DNA of 64,000 nucleotides, from positions 5,407,132 to 5,471,131 of the forward strand of contig OY725492.1 of NCBI GenBank assembly GCA_963281255.1. Direction: 5' to 3'. The DNA is from Aphrocallistes beatrix. Its lineage: Eukaryota; Porifera; Hexactinellida; Sceptrulophora; Aphrocallistidae. Positions 21,221-31,754 of the stretch are shown piece after piece (positions within the stretch are counted from its first letter, which is position 1; each line of letters begins with the position of its first letter). Both the position numbers and the translations under genes were made by a program. Below the pieces are notes generated by a model. That model did not search any database. It had not been told where the DNA came from and saw only the letters and a program-made list of their open reading frames with translations.

Positions 21221-22150
21221 TTATACAAAAGAAAATATTTGCAGACTATGCCTTCTATTCTGAGATACAACAATTAATTTACGATTTTCAGTGAGAGCAA
21301 TTCCTCCAAAATCTTGAAACATTCCAACTCCATGACCATCCTCCCCTAAAGTGTGGAGGAGTGTTCCTTCCTTTGAGAATATTTTTATTTGAGAATCATC
21401 TCTAAGAAGTAAGTTACTGTTAGCATCCAGACAAAAGAAGGAAGGAAACCTAGTATCACAATCACACCTACACGTAATCAGTGATCGTATAAGGACTCCG
21501 GAATAAGAAAAAATATTGATGCAGGGATAGGAGGATCGGTAGCTAGAATGATAATCATCACAGAGGATGTACATTTCGTCTTGTGTCAGCTTAATGTCAC
21601 GAGGTTGTGTCATGGAGTGGAGTGATAAGTGCCGCTGGTAATGGAGATTTCCATCTAGGATTTGGACGCGATGATTGTTGGAATCAGCGACGAAGACATC
21701 TCCGTTGGTAGAGACAGCGAGTTGTACAGGCCAATCGAACTGTCCAATACCAGACCCTCTGCTCCCTACCCTAGCAACGAGTCGGAAATGTGCTTCTACT
21801 TTGAAATGGAATATGCAGTGTTCTCGTAAGTCTGTCACATACACATTGTCTCTACGGATCGCAATGCCGTGTGGATACTTCATGTCTGGATGTGAGAACG
21901 AGGTTAGGAACTCTCCAGTCTCTGAGAAGATTGACACACGTGCGATGCTGCGTATAAATCGAAGTCTTATATATAGTCCTTCTGCGACATAAATTTGGTT
22001 GTTATTGTGATCTATGGCTACGCCATTAGGATTCCAGAGTTCTCCTGGGGCTTGTCCTTCCTTAACACAAGCGACCAGGTGATCGAAATAATAATCGTTG
22101 CGTGTCTCTGGGTCTACGGCTTGTGGAATGTCGTGAAATCGAACTGCCAT
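21221..22150 (-). CDS. Free-standing NHL-repeat beta-propeller protein, copy 11
   Basis: Predicted 309 aa, one exon, starting MAVRFHDIPQAVDPETRN. Six complete blades, with a longer outer loop in blade 1 (AEGLYIRLRFIRSIARVS) than other copies. Blade 3 has ADSNNHRVQILD, as in copy 3, and the blade 4-5 loop is CDDYHSSYRSSYPC. The end is normal (LQIFSFV). A TATA box lies 87 bp upstream, and the leader before the ATG is CAATTAATTG-like rather than ATATTTATAG. The upstream block is split from the gene by the hAT-like element at 22295-22746. Confidence 0.9.
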   Translation of the reverse strand: MAVRFHDIPQAVDPETRNDYYFDHLVACVKEGQAPGELWNPNGVAIDHNNNQIYVAEGLYIRLRFIRSIARVSIFSETGEFLTSFSHPDMKYPHGIAIRRDNVYVTDLREHCIFHFKVEAHFRLVARVGSRGSGIGQFDWPVQLAVSTNGDVFVADSNNHRVQILDGNLHYQRHLSLHSMTQPRDIKLTQDEMYILCDDYHSSYRSSYPCINIFSYSGVLIRSLITCRCDCDTRFPSFFCLDANSNLLLRDDSQIKIFSKEGTLLHTLGEDGHGVGMFQDFGGIALTENRKLIVVSQNRRHSLQIFSFV

Positions 22151-22236
22151 TCTGATACAATTAATATAGTTCAATCTATTGATAGTAAGAAAGGAGAGTG
22201 GGTAGTTGGATAAATACTAGATATAGTATCTCGTGT

Positions 22237-22246
22237 CTATTTATAG
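22237..22246 (-). promoter_or_regulatory. TATA box of NHL copy 11
   Basis: CTATAAATAG on the minus strand, 87 bp upstream of the ATG at 22150. Confidence 0.65.
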
Positions 22247-22294
22247 GAGAGCATATTAATTCCGTCTTAATAATACAAGTATTAACCACACAAT

Positions 22295-22746
22295 TAGTGA
22301 TCGACCGGGATAAGATTTTCTGCCGGGACGGGATTTTGCCGGGATTAGTACATATTGTCAATTGTCAATAAAATGTTTTGGTTTAACACGTAACTATTGA
22401 TTCAACAAGTAGTGAACTATTGATGTTATGAATTGACCGTATTTCTGAGGTTAAAGGTAGCCTTAGGTAGGGTTTCGTCCTAAAAGAATGGTCGGAATTC
22501 GGAATAGCGGGGTGTCCAGAATTTTGAAATAAATTAATGTTATTGTATATAGTGTATAATAAATACGTTTAACCATAAATTACATGAATAGAATATTAAT
22601 TCATTCTGAGTTCCACTACATAAAGGTTTTTAAATTCCCGGCTAGATCCCGGAAATTTAGGCGATCCCGGCAATAACCGGGATTCCGGCAAAATAGCCAA
22701 ATCCCGGAAAAACCGGGAATTAACCGGGATTCACGGTCGATCCCTA
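22295..22746. mobile_element. hAT-like non-autonomous element with CCGGGA-rich ends
   Basis: Terminal inverted repeats TAGTGATCGACCG and, reversed, TAGGGATCGACCG. The flanks CACACAAT and TACACAAT look like an 8-bp target duplication with one mismatch. Subterminal CCCGG motifs are repeated many times, more on the right side. The same site without the insertion is seen upstream of copy 5 near 10577 (CCACACAATTGATACTCG). No transposase is encoded. Confidence 0.75.
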
Positions 22747-22839
22747 TACACAATTGGTACTACGATTGGATAATTATAAGTGAAGTGCAGTATTTAGTCT
22801 AGAGCCATAGCATAGTATATAATGCTATTTCCCACACAA

Positions 22840-22984
22840 TTGATAAGACTAAGAGTTAAGCTCGGTTATCACATTGATTTAATATTAACATATTAAATTT
22901 TTCGATTATCAAAAAATCTCCCGGATTTGATTTGCTCATTTCCGGGAGACAGAGCCTGATTCCAGGAGGGTTGGCAACCCTACC
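22840..22984. mobile_element. Truncated hAT-like element
   Basis: The right end GGTTGGCAACCCTA and the internal text match the elements at 10696 and 16655, but the left terminus is missing. This is a partial copy. Confidence 0.45.
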
Positions 22985-23265
22985 GCATGCCCGGGAAATG
23001 CTACCAAGTGCGCGGGGTACTTGATTGAGTAAAGATATTTGAGAGAATCCAAATCTGTGGAACCAAATTGAATGAAACCGTTTTCTAGAAAGTTGTGATT
23101 TGAAGAATTTACTTTCTCACAACTGGAATAGCTCATATAAATTCCAAATAATAAAACAATACAAAAATTTAAATGAAAAATGTCAAGCAAATCTAGATTT
23201 CTCCTAAAGACTCTTTTAGCAGGAATATTAAGGATTGCAACAGACATTTCAAAATTTCAAAAGTA

Positions 23266-23773
23266 CAGTCGACTCTCGTTAATACGAACACGGATAAGGA
23301 GTACAATCGGATAAGAAGTACAAGTTTTGATTCCCCAACCTAATCTATGGCAAAATATATACAAACGAACTCCGGTTAACACGAACACGGATAAGACGAA
23401 ATATCGGATAATAAGTACGATTTGTGGGTCCCCTTCAGTGCGTTTTCAATACTAAATACATCGGTTATTACGAACACGGATAATACGAACAGGTGTGTGC
23501 CTACGAGCACTTTGAATATGGTACGTAGTATGTACGTAGATAGCTACTAGACAGATATTTCTCAATGAAAATACAGTCGAATCTTGTTAATACAACATGG
23601 ATAATGAGCTCTCTATTTGACAAGTACAATTTCATACTCCACGTAGTTATCACTATGTATATTAAACATTTTGGACAAATGTGGCTATGTACGTACTTCG
23701 GTTAATACGTACTCCGGATAAGGAGTACAAATCTCCACGGTCCCTTGGTGTACGTGTTAACGAGAGTCGACTG
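23266..23773. mobile_element. pogo/Tigger-like non-autonomous element, TA target duplication
   Basis: The ends are CAGTCGACTCTCGTTAATAC and GTTAACGAGAGTCGACTG, flanked by TA. Internal copies of the AATACGAACACGGATAA motif give it a repetitive interior. Homologous spacers near 14089 and 19630 read AAAGTATATC without it, so the insertion post-dates the unit duplication. Confidence 0.85.
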
Positions 23774-24160
23774 TATATCCAATTGTCCACAGCAATAAGT
23801 GTCATATGTTAATCTTACCTCTAATAACCGCATCCACTTTACTAGATAGGGCACAATGTTATTCTATCTTAGAGGACACCATCAACCTGAAGTTAGAGAA
23901 AAAGAATATCTACCTTATCGTGTATTCTTAGAAACCAGGGAGTTTTGATGGAATGTGGCACGGAGCAAGTCCAGTATTGCTTCCCTTTAAACTAATTAAA
24001 TATAGGGCACAATCACGACACAATGACTCAATAGAATGGCCAAGTTTAAAATATTTCACAGAAAAGAGCTAAATTGTAAAAGAAAAATCTAATAGTTTAC
24101 GAAGACTAGTGTCTCGAGGGTAGATAAAGTAATTTATAAAAGAGATAAGCGTAATACTAG

Positions 24161-24605
24161 CTATACAAAAGAAAATATTTGCAGACTATACATCCTATTC
24201 TGAGATACAACAATTAAATTACGATTTTCAGTGACAGCAATTCCTCCAAAATCTTGAAACATTCCAACTCCATGACCACTTTCCCCTAAAGTGTGGAGGA
24301 GTGTTCCTTCCTTCGAGAATATTTTTATTTGAGAATCATCTCTAAGAAGTAAGTTACTGTTAGCATCCAGACAAAAGAAGGAAGGACGGTTAATATCACA
24401 ATCACGTCCACACATAATTAGGGATCGTATAAGGACTCCGGAATAAGAAAAAACATTAATGCAGGGATAGGGGGGTCGGTAGCTAGAATGATGTTTATTA
24501 CAGAGAATGTCACTTCGTCTTGTGTCAGCTTGATGTCACGGGATTGCGTCATGGAGTGGTGCGTTGGTGGTGGAGGTGGCAGTCCAGGATTTGGATTCGA
24601 TTATT
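24161..24605 (-). pseudogene. NHL propeller copy 12, C-terminal half only
   Basis: Blades 5 and 6 are intact and end normally (LQIFSFV). Blade 4 is broken by a one-base loss near 24510 (AATGTCACTTCG for AATGTACACTTCG, plus strand). Part of blade 3-4 has a further deletion near 24560. At about 24606 the sequence jumps to NHL-unit intergenic flank (TAATCTTAGAATCCAGGGAG), so the N-terminal half, ATG and promoter are gone. A deletion between two repeat units is the simplest cause. Confidence 0.85.
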
Positions 24606-24819
24606 GTAATCTTAGAATCCAGGGAGTTTTGATGGAATGTCACACGGAGTAAGTCTAGTATTGCTTTCCATTAAACTAATTAAACATATGGCACAATCAC
24701 GACATAATGACTCAAAGAAAAATTCAACAGTCTACTAAGCCTAGTGTCCCAAGAGTAGAAAAAGGAATTTATAAGAAAGATATGCATAACTAGCGATGAT
24801 ATACTAAAAATAGAACTAG

Positions 24820-25755
24820 CTATGCAAAAGAAAATATTTGCAGACAATGCATACTATTCTGAGATACAACAATTAATTTACGATTTTCAGTGAGAGCAAT
24901 TCCTCCAAATATTCGAAACATTCCAATTTCATGACCGTGTTCACCAAAGGTTTGGAGGAGTGTTCCTTCCTTTGATAATATTTTGATTTGAGATTCATCA
25001 CTAATAAGAAAGTTACTGTTAGCATCCAGACAAAAGAAGGTAGGATATACAATATCACAATCAGGTAGAGACATAATTAGGGATCGTATAATGACTCCGG
25101 AATAAGTAAAAACAAGAATGCATGGAGAGGAGGGTGGGTAGCGAGAAAAATATATTTTATATTTTTTATGACAGAGAATATACACTTCGTCTTGTGTAAG
25201 CTTAATGTCACGAGATAGTGTCGAGTAGTGGAGTGATAAGTGCCGCTGGTAGTGGAGCTTGCAATCAAAGATTTGGACGCGATGGTTGTTGGAATCAGCG
25301 ACGAAGACATCTCCGTTGGTAGAGACAGCGAGTTGTACAGGCCTATCGAACTGTCCAATACCAGACCCTCTGCTCCCTACCCTAGCAACGAGCCGGAAAT
25401 GTGTTTCCACCTTGAAATGGAATACGGAGTCCTCTACTACGTCTGTCACATACACATTGTCTCTATGGATCGCAATGCCGTGTGGCCACTTCATGTCTGG
25501 ATGTGAGAACGTGTTTAGGAACTCTCCTGCATCTGAGAAGATCGACACATGTGCGAAGCTGTTTCTAGATCCATAATATCCGTCTGTGACATAAATTTGG
25601 TTGTTATTGGAGTCTATTGCGACACCTCTAGGACGCCAGAGTTCTTCTGGGGCTTGTCCTTTCTTAACACTAGAGATCAGGTGATCGAAGCAATAATCGT
25701 TGTGTGCATCTGCCGGGTCTACAGCTAGTGGAATGTCGGGAAATCGATCTGCCAT
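24820..25755 (-). CDS. Free-standing NHL-repeat beta-propeller protein, copy 13
   Basis: Predicted 311 aa, one exon, starting MADRFPDIPLAVDPAD. Six blades, with the longest blade 4-5 loop of the family (CHKKYKIYFSRYPPSSPC). Blade 6 has FGEHGHEIGMF where others have LGEDGHGVGMF. The frame is open further upstream, but that extension crosses the TATA box and leader and is not credible as protein. It is the first gene of the array in its own direction of transcription; the kinase further right is read from the same strand. Confidence 0.9.
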   Translation of the reverse strand: MADRFPDIPLAVDPADAHNDYCFDHLISSVKKGQAPEELWRPRGVAIDSNNNQIYVTDGYYGSRNSFAHVSIFSDAGEFLNTFSHPDMKWPHGIAIHRDNVYVTDVVEDSVFHFKVETHFRLVARVGSRGSGIGQFDRPVQLAVSTNGDVFVADSNNHRVQIFDCKLHYQRHLSLHYSTLSRDIKLTQDEVYILCHKKYKIYFSRYPPSSPCILVFTYSGVIIRSLIMSLPDCDIVYPTFFCLDANSNFLISDESQIKILSKEGTLLQTFGEHGHEIGMFRIFGGIALTENRKLIVVSQNSMHCLQIFSFA

Positions 25756-25840
25756 TCTGATACTATAAATATAGCTCAATCTATTGCTAGTAAAATGGAG
25801 AGTGGTTAGTTGGATAAATGCTAGAGATTGTGTCTCATTT

Positions 25841-25850
25841 CTATTTATAG
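25841..25850 (-). promoter_or_regulatory. TATA box of NHL copy 13
   Basis: CTATAAATAG on the minus strand, 86 bp upstream of the ATG at 25755. Confidence 0.65.
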
Positions 25851-27083
25851 GAGAACATATCAATTCACGTCTTAATATCATTAATCACGTGATTGATACT
25901 ACGATTGGATTATTATAAGTGAAGTGCAGTGTTTAGTCTAGAGACATAGTAGTATATAATGCTATGGCCTATCCCAGGCTTATCCAACCTATGACACACC
26001 ACATGATCGTGAACTTAATTGAGTGAAACCTATTTGAGCGAATCCAATTCTGCGTAACCAAATTGGATGAAACCGTTTTCTAGAAAGTTGAGATTTAAAG
26101 AATTTACGGTACAACTATAGTTTTGGACCGGAACCTTTATCATCCGATTTGGGTAAAGGTGTGGTTCTAGCGTTATAGAAACTGTCAAGCAAATCTAGAT
26201 TTCTCCTAGACTTTTTCAGCAGAATATTAAGGATTGCAACATAGACATTTCAAAATTTCAAAAGCACATCCAATTGTCCACAGCAATAAATGCCATATGT
26301 TCACCTTACCTCTAAAACCGCATCCACTTCACTAGATAGGACACAATATTATTCAATCTTAGAGGAACCATCAACCTGAGATTATAGGAAATATCCACCT
26401 TATTGCGTAATCATAGAAACCAGTGTGTTTTGATGGAATGTGGCTCGGGGCAAGTGTAGTATTACTTTCTTTAAAATACAGTGGAATTTGCTTGTTAGCA
26501 ATATTGCTCTATTAGCAGTCAATCTTCAGCTCCCAGGCGAAGATTTTGTGAAAATCCAGTTCCCTTATTAGCAACAATTTTGAGCAAAACTCGAGTTGCT
26601 AATAAGCGAATTCCACTGTATTTAAACATATGGCACAATGACGACACAATTATGAGATCAGACCAGGCGCCACTAGTCCGGTTGATGCGGTTTTAACCGG
26701 ACCACTGGTAGGTCCTGCTGAACAGGACAACTTTTTAAAAGTGGTCCAGTTGGTTGGGGAAAAACGGACCACTTCTGAAATCGTGCGCCGGCGCTGAACA
26801 TTCCTTTGAAACCTTTTCATCACTTATCAAGCCACAACATTTATCTATTTATAGCAGTAAGCAATTGAACAATTGAAGAAGATAGTTTAATGAATCAACT
26901 CAACAGCCAATAAAATAGCAGAATTAGAATAAGCATTTTATTTCAAAACAGAATAAAAACTCAGCTGAACAAATACAGAAATAATTCATTTCAATTAAAG
27001 TTAGTTAGAACAAATCTCATTGGCTACTTTATTAACTGGGTGGAGTTGATCCTGACAGTAGAATTGGAGGATTGGAATGCAGG
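25851..27083. repeat. Right end of the NHL array and kinase 3' flank
   Basis: The NHL-unit flank continues to about 26470 with a foreign 70-bp piece near 26108-26180. The array then ends. A pogo-like MITE lies at 26479-26618. A GGTCC/GGACC-rich palindromic piece at about 26660-26795 follows, then AT-rich sequence to the kinase stop. No gene is seen. Confidence 0.55.
26479..26618. mobile_element. 140-bp pogo-like MITE, TA target duplication
   Basis: The ends are CAGTGGAATTTGCTTGTTAG and its near complement CTAATAAGCGAATTCCACTG, flanked by TA. It lies in NHL-unit flank sequence. Confidence 0.75.
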
Positions 27084-28176
27084 TCATTTCTTCATCAGGC
27101 TAGAGTCACTCTTAGAGATTAGAGACCCTCTGTTTGTCAGCAAACTGGCGCCTAAACACACATCATCCTCAAAAGCCACTTCATCAGATGTGTCGCTTCC
27201 GCCACTGAAAGTGTCATCCCAGTCGACACTCTCCAGCAGGTTGAGCAGCTCAGTGGCAGAGGGACGCATGTCCACTGAGTGGTCCAGACACCTATCCAGG
27301 ATGTACTTCAGCTGGGGAGGGGTGCGGGCCACTAGGCCAGGTGGCAGAGTCAGCTGTTTGGCCTCGACACACAGCAGGTACATGATGTTGAAGTGGTTCA
27401 GCTCCTTGGTGTCGGAGAATGGCAGAGAGTTGGTCAGGATCTCGTAGATGACCACCCCGTACGAGTACACATCTGAGCTCTCACTGTGGCACCGTGTCCG
27501 CATCACCTCCGGAGACATCCACAGGAGCGTCCCTACGTCATTCGTTTGCGGTTTGTCCCTCGCTTGTAGCTTAGCCACTCCGAAGTCACACAGCTTGGCA
27601 CGAATCGGCGTCTTCCCGCCTGTTAGCAGCACGTTCTATATATAGAATGGTTAAACCAGTAGGTGGTGGAGTGGCATGAAGGTGTGAACATACCTTGCTC
27701 TTGAGATCTCTATGCAGCACCTGCTGTGCGTGGAGATAGGAGAGCCCCTTAGCTATGTCACTGAGGAGTGACGTCATCACGTCTGGTTCCAGCTGTTTCT
27801 TCTCGACGTGTAGGAATCTGTACAGACTGCCTCCTTCAATGAATTCCATCAGGATGCAGAACTTCGGCACGCTGCATGCGCCTACAAACTTAACAATATT
27901 CGGATGGTCCAGCTGACTCATCAGCCACACCTCCTCTGTGAATTCCTTAGGGTCAGTGCTGTCGTCAAGTTCTTTAATGGCGATGGACACATCCTGCCAT
28001 ATTCCCTTATAAACAGCCCCGAATTGCCCTTTGTCCAGGAGGTTCTCTATCAGGAGGTCGTGGTAGTATACGAGTTTGCAGTTTGAGTTATGAGAGGTGA
28101 GCATGGATAGCTGGGAGGGGGTTGCGAGAGGGGACACTTCCATTTCTGAACAAGATCGTCTCGAGCCTTGAGCCAT
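27084..28176 (-). CDS. TKL-type protein kinase, two exons
   Basis: Exon 1 is 28176-27694 and exon 2 is 27635-27084; the 58-bp intron has GT...CTATATATAG ends and phase 0. The predicted protein is 344 aa, almost entirely kinase domain. The glycine loop DKGQFGAVYKG is at 48-58 (its first glycine position is Asp). Lys68 is in AIK, an alpha-C Glu is near 82, the catalytic loop HRDLKSKN is at 155-162 split by the intron, DFG is at 178-180, and SPEV comes at the end of the activation segment. All catalytic residues are present, so it should be active. Sequence style (mixed Ser/Thr and Tyr features) fits the TKL group; the exact family and substrate are unknown. The tail is Ser/Asp-rich. Confidence 0.9.
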
Positions 28177-29447
28177 TGGTAATCATACTGTGACAAATTT
28201 AGCTTTTATATCTGGCGCCCTAGTTGCGACAGTAATGGCTTAAATATTACATTCCAAGTATAATATTTCGTTACTAAGGCCTCAACTTGTCTGATGATCA
28301 GTGGAAGCCAGTTTATATTTCGAATTCGTAATTATTATAGCTTAAAAGGCCAACTGATAAATTCGCGTTAGCCAACATCACAAGTTAGAAAAGTTGACCA
28401 GAAATTCTGAAAACTGATTGGTTGAAACCAAGCAAGATAATTGTGAATGATGAAGTGTAGACTCAGGTCAATGGTTTGTGCACGTAGAATGCTAAGAATG
28501 GAAATGTCGGTAAAGAAGTAATGAACAGCTGAGGATGCCAACTCTGTTAATCGGTTGCTAGGAAAGCATGGAATCCGATAGGTTAAGTATCTGGCATTGT
28601 CCTGCATAGTTTTGAACTGAGTTGCCATTAATTTCCTTAGGATGAATTCGATTGGTGGATACAGTGTTAAAATTAACCGAATATGGCCGTCTAACTGTAA
28701 AGCGAATATTTTAAAGATTTAAGAAGTGAATAAAGTGGTTTAAGATGAATTCCGTACCGTAAACTGGGGCGACTTTGGTCCTAAGAGGTGACTTTGTCCC
28801 ACAATAGCAATTTTAATAAAATATACTCAAACTTATGAATCAATGTAATCACATTGCTAATATGTTGAATGAAAATCTCAATATATCCAAATACATTTAA
28901 ACTGCAATATTTCTAATTTGGAGTATATTTTATTAAAATTGCTACTGTGGGTCAAAGGAACCTCTTAGGGCCAAAGTCGCCCCAGTTTACGGTAATAACT
29001 TGGGCTAAAAAAATATGTTGGAAGGGTACCAGGAGGAGCAAATGTGTCCGTTATGTGGTTTTAACGGAATAGTGGTTCCTGGATTCTGAAGGTGAGCGTT
29101 ATTCAAGTGTCGCTGTTATATCTTCTTTTGTTTAAAGTAAGTTGGACCCTAAATTAGAGAGAATACAACAGCGACACAATTAGATAGATTAACACCTATA
29201 ACTACATGGTGTGTCGCGAAGGGCGCATTTGGTGGCATAAAGTGTCCCAAATGGTTCATTGTACAAAGTTCCAGAATAACAGTGAATGATAAAATGAATG
29301 GCTATAAGAGATAACTCCAGTTAAAATCTGTTCCAGCATTAATAATGATACATCAAAATAGAAATGTGAATTTGAAATTGAGCTAACTGATGAGTGGTAG
29401 GGAATAAGTACATTCCTTTCTCGTTGCTATGGTGCGATGTGTCGCTG
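28177..29447. other. Spacer between kinase and SLC41 3' end
   Basis: Contains one clear inverted-repeat transposon (28757-28992) and otherwise AT-rich single-copy-looking sequence. A minus-strand frame at 28368-28628 (86 aa) shows no domain. The upstream part probably contains the kinase promoter, but no convincing core motif was found. Confidence 0.5.
28757..28992. mobile_element. Inverted-repeat MITE, TA target duplication
   Basis: The left end CCGTAAACTGGGGCGACTTT is matched by AAAGTCGCCCCAGTTTACGG on the right, flanked by TA. The inverted homology continues inward (TTTTATTAAAATTGCTA), so most of the element can fold back. Confidence 0.85.
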
Positions 29448-29521
29448 TTACTCTGCCACATCTTGATCTTTGTCGCCTATGTGCCACAAAATCAAGAATG
29501 CCAGGGACAGAATTCCAGTTC
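29448..29521 (-). CDS. SLC41A: SLC41-type Mg2+ transporter, last exon (exon 5)
   Basis: A 74-bp coding exon following a CTATTTTAG acceptor. Joined to the last G of exon 4 it reads GTGILSLAFLILWHIGDKD followed by QDVAE and stop. That is the typical SLC41 C-terminus (final membrane helix, then a short acidic tail, as in GTGLLALSF...GDRDxDVGD). The phase joins exactly. It completes a protein of about 470 aa. Confidence 0.85.
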
Positions 29522-30084
29522 CTAAAATAGAACTTGATTACATAGAGGAAGTGAATGTAATAATTTCTAGAAAATATAAATGTCACATGAAATCCAGAAA
29601 ATATTTGGTAAACCCTCTTGAAAGACAGCAACTAGAGGTGTGAAAATGCATACATTCGGATGAAGTATTCACATGATACTTTTAAGTGTGAAAAATCGGA
29701 ATCTACATCATGGAATTTCCGATTTAATACTGACATTCTAGAATGTTCGATAGTTACAGTGTGTGGGATATCTCTCATTCATTTCTATGTCACTGAAGCC
29801 ATAGAGATGCTCTGTAGTCCACGGTTAAATGTATGAAAATATGGTCATAAATCAACCAATCAAAAGGTTTACTGAGTTACAGCAGTGACAGACTGGCTCA
29901 TAAAATCGGTCAGGGAATATTCTATACAGCTCACTCCCCATATCCACCCCTTCCTACCGAACTACAGGGATTCCCCACTATCCGGTGACCAGTCCGTACT
30001 AAGATACAAGTTGACGGAGTATAAGTATTATGCCTGAGGGTCTTTTAAAAGTGTTTTGAAAAAGAAAGAAACAATTCCACTCAC
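29522..30084 (-). other. SLC41 intron 4
   Basis: 563 bp with a GTGAGT donor and a CTATTTTAG acceptor. It contains GGTGTGAAAAT motifs like the ends of the dispersed element at 8190/37870 and no coding sequence. Confidence 0.7.
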
Positions 30085-30385
30085 CGAGCAGGTCCCCCAG
30101 GGCGGTGAGGTAGGGGATGGCTGCGTTGTCGGGGTCGCTGCCACGCGCCCAGATGAAGTGGACCACCCAGTTAGCCACGAACATCAGCAGTGCCACCTGC
30201 ACGACACTGGACAGGAGGTAGCTAAAAATAAACACAGGGCTGAGAGAGGTGTGTCCCGCGTTCAGCCCGTGAATGATGAGGAGGAAGAGACAGCTGCCGA
30301 GGAGCGACACCAAGATGAGCCACCTGGCTGTCCTCGTGTTGGGGTTCTGTCCACAGAATGTGTGAGCAACACCTTCATAAGCTGC
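30085..30385 (-). CDS. SLC41A: SLC41-type Mg2+ transporter, exon 4
   Basis: A 301-bp exon bounded by a TTTCTATAG acceptor and a GTGAGT donor. It encodes AAYEGVAHTFCGQNPNTRTA and then two membrane segments, including HGLNAGHTSLSPVFIFSYLL, the conserved WVVHFIW region and SDPDNAAIPYLTALGDLLG. The last is the second copy of the SLC41/MgtE signature DPDNxxIPYLTALGDLLG. Exon 3 ends in phase 0 at 59228 and this exon starts in phase 0, so the two join without missing sequence even though they are 28.8 kb apart. Confidence 0.85.
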
Positions 30386-30710
30386 CTATAGAAACAGGAA
30401 TGCCATTAAAGAATGCACTATACTAGATGATTGTACATATTGAAACATATGTGTATTGTATTGTCTTATGGATTTCTAGTACAAGCTGGACTACCTAACA
30501 GTCATTATTGACCAATCATTGTATGCATTTTAGTTTCAACCTTAATCAAAATATATTTTATGTTTCGAGTACATACATGTCAACTTGAGCCATGATAAAG
30601 TGGGACGCGGCGTTGAATTTCACAGGACAAGACGGGGCATAATCGAAAAGTTTAATACATAGACTCAAAAAAAAGGGAACATAAAGGCGAAATTTCATGT
30701 AAGAACGGGA

Positions 30711-31076
30711 TCAGAGTGGACCATGGGTCACTGGGTCATGGGTCATGGGTCACTTGGTCACTGGATTACAGGGTCATGGGTCACATGGGCCACATAAGTC
30801 GATGGGTCATGGGTCACAACCCCTTGACCCAGTGACCTATATATATAATATATAATATATAGCCGCTCATTTTTATAGTTGGCGACTATACTATTGTATA
30901 GTCGCAAACAAACGATTCGAAAACTTCTTTATAATTAAAGTGTTTGTAGGTAACCACAACAAATTTATGTGATTGAGTATTACACTGGGTCACGCACTGG
31001 GTCACTGGGTCATGGGTCACACATGCAATGGGTCATGGGTCGTGGGTCACTGTAAGTGACCCATGGTCCACTCTGA
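30711..31076. mobile_element. Inverted-repeat element built of GGGTCA repeats
   Basis: The ends TCAGAGTGGACCATGGGTCA and TGACCCATGGTCCACTCTGA are exact complements, flanked on both sides by ACGGGA, a likely 6-bp target duplication. Both halves contain irregular tandem GGGTCATGGGTCAC motifs, separated by an AT-rich centre with a TATA repeat. Confidence 0.75.
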
Positions 31077-31461
31077 ACGGGACAATCGAGAAAATTACCC
31101 CATAATAAGAGATAAAAGAAAGGGAGACACTAATTTCAGAATTGGCCGCTATAGCATAGGATAGTCGGACTAAAAATGGGAAGTTGGCATGTATGAAATA
31201 GCTATTAGTCTGCTACCGTATCGTGTGGTCAGAGAAGCCAGTAAGTGGAGAATAGGAATCGAAATTGATTTAGCGCGAACGGAACTCTATCGAATGAAAC
31301 CATTCGTGAGTGTTCATATATCCCAATGAACTGATCTATATAACACGAAATCGTGAGAATTGAGAGGTCTGTTTATCCGTGATTGTACTCGTATTCAGAC
31401 TATAGTGGAGTGGATATATGTAATTAGGCCTTCTATTTTATCAATTAAGGTGTGAAGACAT

Positions 31462-31610
31462 ATAGGCGTAACTCCAGGGGTGGCAGGGGTAGCGTGCCAC
31501 CCAGACCTAAATGTTATGTTGACTTGGGGTGGCATGCCACATTAGTTTGATATGTTTACAAATCTCGCCACCCCAGCTAACCATGAAAAAATCAAAATAG
31601 TTATGCCTAT
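31462..31610. mobile_element. Small MITE with ATAGGCGTAACT ends
   Basis: Left ATAGGCGTAACT and right AGTTATGCCTAT, with inner CAGGGGTGGC and GCCACCCCAG also inverted. No coding capacity. Confidence 0.55.
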
Positions 31611-31616
31611 GTGCAG

Positions 31617-31754
31617 GAGCGCCGAACTTTTCGAAATCTAAGGACGATTTCGGGGTTTCAGGGGGGGCTCAGCCATCAATTTTGTATTGCGTCTATGGGC
31701 CATCTTCGAATCCAGGGGGGCTCGAGCCCCCCCTGCCCCCTGGGTTCGGCGCTA
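31617..31754. mobile_element. Small MITE with GAGCGCCGAAC ends
   Basis: Left GAGCGCCGAAC pairs with GTTCGGCGCTA on the right, and a C/G-rich stretch lies in the middle. Similar composition (GGGGGGC, GCCCCCC) recurs near 9300. Confidence 0.45.

Noticed and set aside
22936-23247. 103-aa minus-strand frame with a hydrophobic stretch
   Set aside because: Covers the common NHL-unit flank and a truncated hAT element; the same flank is closed by stops in other units.
24820-25881. N-terminal extension of NHL copy 13 (and of copy 10 to 21056)
   Set aside because: It would translate the leader and TATA region, starts at a non-ATG codon, and is broken by stops in other copies.
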